Source of the DNA: Pseudomonadota bacterium
Lineage (GTDB): Bacteria; Pseudomonadota; Gammaproteobacteria; Xanthomonadales; Rhodanobacteraceae
Assembly: GCA_021781345.1 (NCBI GenBank)
Contig: JAJXWZ010000001.1
Location: 1 to 64,000 of the forward strand
Length of the DNA stretch: 64,000 nt
Reading direction: 5' to 3'
The notes beneath the pieces are model-generated. The model ran no database searches. It saw only the letters and a list, made by a program, of their open reading frames with translations, and was not told the DNA's origin. A program made the translations under genes and the position numbers. Shown here piece after piece: positions 54,777 through 64,000 of the stretch. Within the stretch, counting starts at the first letter, position 1; the number at the start of each line of letters is the position of its first letter.

Positions 54777-56435
54777 TTACTGGCCGTTGCCCTGGTTGTC
54801 GGTCGATTGGATGAATTTTACGACGTTGTCGTGCTCCTGCTTCAGCGACGGAATGTTCGCGTAGATCATGTGGCCCGACGGATAGAACGCGTAGGTGATG
54901 TTCTTTTCCAGTCGCTCCGGGATCGGCAGGTGCTGCAGTTCGTAGATCGCCGTGTAGAACGGCGTGGCCAGGTCGTAGAAACCGCCGTTCATCATCACCT
55001 TGAGGTCCGGGTTGTACTTCATCGCGGCGGCGAGGTCGCCCATCACGTTGAGCGAGCCTTCGCGTGCTCGGCGCGAGCCCGGTGCCCGGTGCTTCATGTC
55101 CCAGTGGAAGTCGCCGGCGCCGTACACGTCCGGGCGATAGTTCATGTCCTGGCCGAACTTGAGGTCCTTGCGCACGTAGTCGTTGAAGGCGGAGATGTAG
55201 GCCGAGCTGATCGCCGCCGACTGCGGGTCGTACTCGGAGCCTTTGCTCATGGGGTCCATGCTCGGCCCGGAGAATCGCGAATCGAGACGGCCGGTGGTGG
55301 TGTCGGTGTCGTTCTGCAGTCGGTGTTCGAACATGCCGCCGCTGACGCGCAGGTCCGCCTTCAGCCAGTAGCTCGCCGGCAGCCCGGTGTAATCCTGCAG
55401 CTTCTCGGCCACTTCGTTCCGCTTGGCGGCGTCGAGCGTGGAGCCGGCCTGCAGCGCCTGCTCGTAGTCGGTCTTGGCGAAATGGATGACCTGCTCCAGC
55501 AACGGCCCCAGTTTGCCGTTGTCGAACTTGGGCAGGCGCTTGTGGTACCAGGCCGTCGCCGCGTAGGTCGGCAACGCGAGCACGTAGGGCATGTCCACAC
55601 CGGGGTCGGCGTGCGGGCCGTCGACACTGAGGTTGAAGTTCAGGATCTGCGATTGCAGGATCACGCCGTTGAGGTCGATGTTGTCCTGCAGTTCGAGTAT
55701 CCCGGCCAGCACCGCCGAACGGGTGGTGCCATAGCTTTCGCCGAACAGGTACTTGGGCGAATTCCAGCGGTTGTAGCGGGTGAGGAACTGGTTGATGAAC
55801 TGCGCGAAGGCCTGGCCGTCGCCGTCCACGCCCCAGATTTGCTTGGCCAGTTCCTTTCGGTCCTTGGCCTGTTCTGCCTCGTTCTTGCCCTGTTGCAGAA
55901 GACGGCCGAAGCCGGTGCCGGGCATGTCGATGAACACCAGGTCGCTGGCGTCGAGCAGGCTGTAGTCGTTGTTGACGATCTGGTACGGCGCGGCTGGCGT
56001 ATGGGTGTCGTCGTTGGTGACCACACGCTTCGGACCCCATGCGCCCATGTGCAGCCACATCGTCGAGGAACCAGGGCCGCCGTTGTAGATGAAAGTGATC
56101 GGACGTTTGGAGGCATCCGCGCCCTGCTTGAAATAGGCGAAGTAGCCCATCGCGACTTCCGGTGTGGATTCCTTTACCCCGTTTCCGTGGATCACCAGCG
56201 TGCCGGCGACGGCCTTGTAGGCGATCGACTTGCCCTCGACCGTGACGGTGCCTTCGGTCGTGGATGACATCGGCTGCATCAGGCGCTGGACCAGGGTTTC
56301 GGTCTGCCCGTTGTCATGGCTCGCACCGGAATCGGCGGAAGCCGGGTTCCCGGAACTGGCCGGTGGGACGGCGAAGGCGGGAACGCTGCAAAGGAGCAAC
56401 GACGCGACTGCAACGGCAAGACGATTGGATTTCAT
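54777..56435 (-). CDS. S10-family serine carboxypeptidase, secreted
   Basis: signal peptide; YNGGPGSSTMWLHMGAWGP; catalytic LFGESYGTTRS. Confidence 0.93.
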   Translation of the reverse strand: MKSNRLAVAVASLLLCSVPAFAVPPASSGNPASADSGASHDNGQTETLVQRLMQPMSSTTEGTVTVEGKSIAYKAVAGTLVIHGNGVKESTPEVAMGYFAYFKQGADASKRPITFIYNGGPGSSTMWLHMGAWGPKRVVTNDDTHTPAAPYQIVNNDYSLLDASDLVFIDMPGTGFGRLLQQGKNEAEQAKDRKELAKQIWGVDGDGQAFAQFINQFLTRYNRWNSPKYLFGESYGTTRSAVLAGILELQDNIDLNGVILQSQILNFNLSVDGPHADPGVDMPYVLALPTYAATAWYHKRLPKFDNGKLGPLLEQVIHFAKTDYEQALQAGSTLDAAKRNEVAEKLQDYTGLPASYWLKADLRVSGGMFEHRLQNDTDTTTGRLDSRFSGPSMDPMSKGSEYDPQSAAISSAYISAFNDYVRKDLKFGQDMNYRPDVYGAGDFHWDMKHRAPGSRRAREGSLNVMGDLAAAMKYNPDLKVMMNGGFYDLATPFYTAIYELQHLPIPERLEKNITYAFYPSGHMIYANIPSLKQEHDNVVKFIQSTDNQGNGQ

Positions 56436-56575
56436 GGGCATGTCCGGCTGGTCTGGATGGATGGACGGACGCGCAATGCACATCCGGAGCACCCGAGTAT
56501 GCGCGTCCACGGCGGCGACTTCATACGCCACAAGTCATGCTTCGACCCGCAGGCGGTTGCCCGGACGGGCTGCCG

Positions 56576-58774
56576 TCAATGGCCGGGGACGGCAGGCGGC
56601 GCGGGGTGCGCGGTGTCGATCACGCGCACCACGCGGAATCCCACGTTGGTGTAGCCGACGTCGGAGTCGGCCGTGCCGCGGCGGCCGAGTGGGGTCTGGT
56701 GGTGTCCGTCGCGCCAGGACAGTCCGCGGAACATCCGGGATCCCCGGCTGCCGCCGGCGACCCATTCGCTGACGTTGCCGTACATGTCGTAGGCCCCCAC
56801 GCCGCTGGGCGCATAGTGGCCGACCGGCGCGGTTTGCGCCGCGCCGTCGTTGCATGGCCAGCGATCGTCGTCCATCGCGCTGTGGCGGCTGGCGTCGTCC
56901 ACGTTGCCGAGCTGGCAGGGACCGGTGTTCGGGACGCCCTGGGCCGCGCGCAGCCACTCGTCGGCGCTTGGCAGGCGGTAGGTTTCGTGGGTGGCCTGCG
57001 ACAACCACGCCGCGTAGGCGACGGCGTCGTTCCAGCTCACACAGACGACCGGGTGGTTGTCTGCTTGCTTGAACCCCGGCGATTGCCAAGTGAGGTGCAT
57101 CAGACGCGAGAAGGGATTGTAGGCTTCGAGGCATTTCGACGCGGGACGGTGAGTCGCCTGCACGAATGCGGCGTAGCCGGCACGCGTGACCTCGACGCGC
57201 TCGATGGCAAACGCCGGCGCAGTGGCGGTGGCGGGCACGAACACCATCACCGGACCCCCGCGATCCTGGAGCAGGCTGCCGGCGACGGGTCTGGCCGCCA
57301 TGCGCTCGGCACTGGCGAAGTCGAACCCCTGCGGATAGACCGCGGGGAGTGCCGCCGCCAGCGGTTCGAGTTGCGCCAGCCGCGTGCTGTCGTGGTTGCG
57401 TGCAGCCGCCATGACTGCGGTGCCGACCGCGCGGGCGAGTCCGGCGCGCTGCTCGATCCATTCGCGGTTCGCCACCAGGCTGGCGTGCGAGGCGAGCAGA
57501 TCGCACCGCTTCAGCAGGATGCCGGCCTGTGCCACCTCGTCCTGGCGCCATGCCCCGTCGAGCCGGCCGCGTAGCGTGCCCAGCATGGCGTCGATGCCGG
57601 CAAGCGCGGCCGGATTGCCCGGGTCGAGCATGAGCACGGCGAGATACTGTTCGGCGGCGTTGTCGCCGGGCGGCGAAAACAGATGGTCGCCGGCACGCAA
57701 CGCGGCGGCCTGCGCGATCATCGTCTTGACCTGGTCGGCTACCGCCGAGACGCTGGCGGTACTCGCTGGTGCCGCGGCGGTTGCGGATGCGGCAAGCCGT
57801 GTTGCCGGAGCGACCGCCGTCGCTGTCGTGGCAGCGGCCTGCGGGCTGGTCCGGCGGTGCCTGTCCAGGGTCGCCCATCCCGCCAATGCCGCCGCGGCCA
57901 CCAGCAATGTCGCGGCGGCGGCCATCGCGAGTTTCGAGACGCGCCATCGCCCGGCGGTCCTGGCTGCGGTTCCCTGCCTGCGTTGTCCGTCGATCGCGGA
58001 CAGCGCATCGGCCATCTCCGCCGCGCTCTGGAAGCGCTGTTCGGGCGCCTTGGCCAATGCCCGGTCGATCCACGGCTGCCACGCGGCCATCATGGGCGGC
58101 AAACGCGGGACCGGCTGTTCGACATGCGCGATGGCGGTGGCCACCGGGTCTTCGCCCGCGAAGGGCAGTGATCCCGTCAGCAGTTGGTATGCCAGCACGC
58201 CGACGCTGTACAGATCCGAGCGCTGGCCGGGCGCTTTGCCGCGGGCCTGCTCCGGACTCAGGTATCCGGCGGCGCCGGGGTGCGGATATCCCAGTTCGGC
58301 CGCGCAACGGGCGATGCCGAGGTCGGCAAGCCGTACCTGCCCGCGCTCTTCAAACAACACGTTGGAAGGTTTGATGCCGCCGTGCACGATGCCGCGTGCG
58401 TGGGCGTGGCCCAGCGCGTCCAGGACCTCGCGCAGCAGCGCGGCGATCCGCAGCGGCTTGGCCCGCAAATTGTGGGTGGAGAGCTCGGCGCTCAACAGGA
58501 ACGGCATCGAATGGAACAGCCGCCCGTCCGCGGCGCGCCCGATCTGGTGGATATCGAGGATGTGCGGATGCGAGAGCCTGGCATGGGTCCGCAGCAATTG
58601 CTCGAAGCGGGCCGTGTCGTGGATGTCCGTCGTGGCGAATACCTTTACCGCGACTTGGCGCTCGAGCGCACGCTGCATCGCGAGGTACACCGTGGCGACG
58701 CCGCTGTTGCCGATCGCACGTACCAGTCGGTAGCCCGGCACTTGATCGATGTCGGCGCTATCCGAAGCGTTCAT
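56576..58774 (-). CDS. Ser/Thr kinase-like domain - TM - formylglycine-generating-enzyme-like domain fusion; predicted pseudokinase
   Basis: kinase domain YRLVRAIGNSGVATVYLAMQRALERQVAVKVF...GIVHGGIKPSNVLFEERGQVRLADLGIARC...GYLSPEQARG; TM LAMAAAATLLVAAAALAGW; FGE-like YRLPSADEWLRAAQ...YDMYGNVSEWVAGG...NVGFRVVR. Confidence 0.9.
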   Translation of the reverse strand: MNASDSADIDQVPGYRLVRAIGNSGVATVYLAMQRALERQVAVKVFATTDIHDTARFEQLLRTHARLSHPHILDIHQIGRAADGRLFHSMPFLLSAELSTHNLRAKPLRIAALLREVLDALGHAHARGIVHGGIKPSNVLFEERGQVRLADLGIARCAAELGYPHPGAAGYLSPEQARGKAPGQRSDLYSVGVLAYQLLTGSLPFAGEDPVATAIAHVEQPVPRLPPMMAAWQPWIDRALAKAPEQRFQSAAEMADALSAIDGQRRQGTAARTAGRWRVSKLAMAAAATLLVAAAALAGWATLDRHRRTSPQAAATTATAVAPATRLAASATAAAPASTASVSAVADQVKTMIAQAAALRAGDHLFSPPGDNAAEQYLAVLMLDPGNPAALAGIDAMLGTLRGRLDGAWRQDEVAQAGILLKRCDLLASHASLVANREWIEQRAGLARAVGTAVMAAARNHDSTRLAQLEPLAAALPAVYPQGFDFASAERMAARPVAGSLLQDRGGPVMVFVPATATAPAFAIERVEVTRAGYAAFVQATHRPASKCLEAYNPFSRLMHLTWQSPGFKQADNHPVVCVSWNDAVAYAAWLSQATHETYRLPSADEWLRAAQGVPNTGPCQLGNVDDASRHSAMDDDRWPCNDGAAQTAPVGHYAPSGVGAYDMYGNVSEWVAGGSRGSRMFRGLSWRDGHHQTPLGRRGTADSDVGYTNVGFRVVRVIDTAHPAPPAVPGH

Positions 58775-58928
58775 GGCCGCAGGATTCGTGCGACGCCATC
58801 CACGAGGTGCCGGCAGCACGACCCCATCGGCTGGCGGGTGCATGGCGGTCCGGCATGCATCGGGCGCACCGGAATCGCCACGGGCCTGGGCACGGCATCG
58901 TCAGGCTGTCGCGCTGGATCGAGAGCAG

Positions 58929-59306
58929 TCAATTCCGGCCTTCGCGTTGACCTTCCAGATGGAACCGATGCATCAGGCGATGCATGAATGGTGCCAGCAG
59001 CAGGGCGGCCGTGCCGACCAGCACCAGCCCGCTGTAAAGCGCATACAGGCCGGCGAACAGCTTGCCGGCGCTCGTGTGCAGGGTCGCCACCGGACCCATG
59101 CCGCCGAGGATCATCGATGCGTTCAGGAAGGCATCCAGCCAGCCCATAGATTCGGTCAGACGATAGCCGAGCATGCCAAGGACCAGGGAGACCACGATCA
59201 CGGCCGTGGCCGCCGCCGCGGTCCTGCCCACCCGGTGCAGCAGGAACGCCCGCCACGGGAGCAACGGGTCGCCGCGGTGCTCGTATCGGAACAGGTATCT
59301 GGACAT
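58929..59306 (-). CDS. Small 2-TM pore-loop-like protein resembling an ion channel but lacking a canonical TVGYG filter
   Basis: 125 aa; TM1 - MILGGMGPVATLHTSAGKLFAGLYALYSGLVLVGTAALLLAPFMHRLMHRFHLE. Confidence 0.65.
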   Translation of the reverse strand: MSRYLFRYEHRGDPLLPWRAFLLHRVGRTAAAATAVIVVSLVLGMLGYRLTESMGWLDAFLNASMILGGMGPVATLHTSAGKLFAGLYALYSGLVLVGTAALLLAPFMHRLMHRFHLEGQREGRN

Positions 59307-59423
59307 GCAGGCTTCCGCACAGTGACGACGGCGGTTGATTATGCACCGGCCGCCACGCGTCCAAGCGTGCCCGAGGCCAGCCGGGCGGCGTGCCCCGCGC
59401 AGGGTTCCGGGTTGCTGCGGCGG

Positions 59424-60332
59424 TCAGAACAGCAACGAGGACATCTGGCGGCGCGTGGCCGAGATCAGCGCTTCGTCGTCCACGATCCGGAATGCTTCGA
59501 GCAGGCGCTTGCGCGCGAGTCCGTCGTTCCAGTTCCGGTCGGCGGCGAGGATCGACAGCCAGTGCTGCATCGCGTCCGTCGCGGCACCGCCCAGCAATCC
59601 GCGCACCGCGAGGCCGTCGAGTGCCGCGAAATCACGCGGATCGCGTTCGACGCGCACCCGCAATTCCGCGGCAGGCGGGATCGTCGACAGCGACTGTTGC
59701 ATCGCCAGCAACGCGGCCAGTGCCTTGGCGCGATCATCCTCCGCGAGATCGACTGGCAACGCATCCAACGCGGCCTGTGCGCCGCTCGTGTCGCCCGTGC
59801 GCGCCCTGGCGAGTGCAAGGTCGAGCCTCAGGCCGGCATCTTCGGGCTTGGCGGCCAGTGCCTGCTGCAGCCGCGAGATCGCGGCCTGCGGGGTTTCGGC
59901 AGGGGCGTCCGGACCTGCCTCGGTTGCCGGTTCGGGTGACTCGATGCGTGCAGCGGGTTCGATGCCATGCCGCTTCAGGAATTCCCGCACCTGCGATTCC
60001 GGCAGTGCGCCGGAGAACGCGTCCGCGATCTGGCCGTCCTGGATCAGCACCACGGTCGGGATGCTGCGCACGCCGAACATGCCGGCGAGCTGCTGTTCCT
60101 TGTCGCAGTCGATCTTGGCGAGCCTGAAGGCGCCGGCATACTCGTCGGCCAGCTTTTCCAGGATCGGGCCTAGCGTCCTGCACGGCCCGCACCACGTTGC
60201 CCAGAAATCCACCAGTACCGGCGTCTGCAGCGATGCCTGCAGCACCTCGGATTCGAAGTTGGCTTCGCCGGCCTCGAACACGGAGGTTCCGGCTGGCCGG
60301 GTGATGCTGTCGGTTCGGGCTGCAGGATTCAT
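59424..60332 (-). CDS. YbbN/CnoX-type thioredoxin-TPR chaperone
   Basis: LVDFWATWCGPCRTLGPILEKLADEY; C-terminal TPR-like region AKPEDAGLRLDLALARARTGD. Confidence 0.92.
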   Translation of the reverse strand: MNPAARTDSITRPAGTSVFEAGEANFESEVLQASLQTPVLVDFWATWCGPCRTLGPILEKLADEYAGAFRLAKIDCDKEQQLAGMFGVRSIPTVVLIQDGQIADAFSGALPESQVREFLKRHGIEPAARIESPEPATEAGPDAPAETPQAAISRLQQALAAKPEDAGLRLDLALARARTGDTSGAQAALDALPVDLAEDDRAKALAALLAMQQSLSTIPPAAELRVRVERDPRDFAALDGLAVRGLLGGAATDAMQHWLSILAADRNWNDGLARKRLLEAFRIVDDEALISATRRQMSSLLF

Positions 60333-60357
60333 GGGGCACACCATGGAGGTGGTCGCG

Positions 60358-64000
<3,643 letters not shown>

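Overview
High-GC proteobacterial chromosomal window, probably Xanthomonadales/Lysobacterales (Rhodanobacteraceae-like); the taxon is inferred from protein similarity and gene content. It is mostly core genome: one tRNA-Leu(CAA), about 48 confident protein-coding genes, and no prophage, CRISPR array, rRNA or recognisable transposase. Main blocks: (1) a MetX-family acyltransferase resembling serine O-succinyltransferases; (2) a cytochrome c maturation cluster ccmA-[di-heme cytochrome c peroxidase]-ccmBCDEFGHI, with the peroxidase between the two ABC subunits and a TTGAC-N4-GTCAA FNR/CRP-type palindrome upstream of it; (3) a kynurenine block kmo-kynU-(unknown exported protein)-ACMSD; (4) GacA/UvrY-like regulator, rne, rluC, ugd; (5) rpoE-rseA-mucD; (6) MBL hydrolase, TMEM43-family protein and MAPEG protein; (7) pntAA separated from pntAB-pntB by an opposite-strand sigma/anti-sigma-like/DUF3106 module; (8) yajC-secD-secF and rapA, with rapA flanked by inverted copies of an intergenic repeat; (9) an ECF sigma factor coupled to a multi-TM protein; (10) a kinase-FGE fusion whose kinase catalytic loop reads HGG instead of HRD and whose FGE-like domain lacks the copper-binding cysteines, next to a small 2-TM channel-like protein lacking a K+ selectivity filter; (11) the 5' part of leuS. 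The least explained locus is the degenerate kinase/FGE plus channel-like pair at 56.6-59.3 kb. No family assignment was checked by database search; all come from reading the translations.
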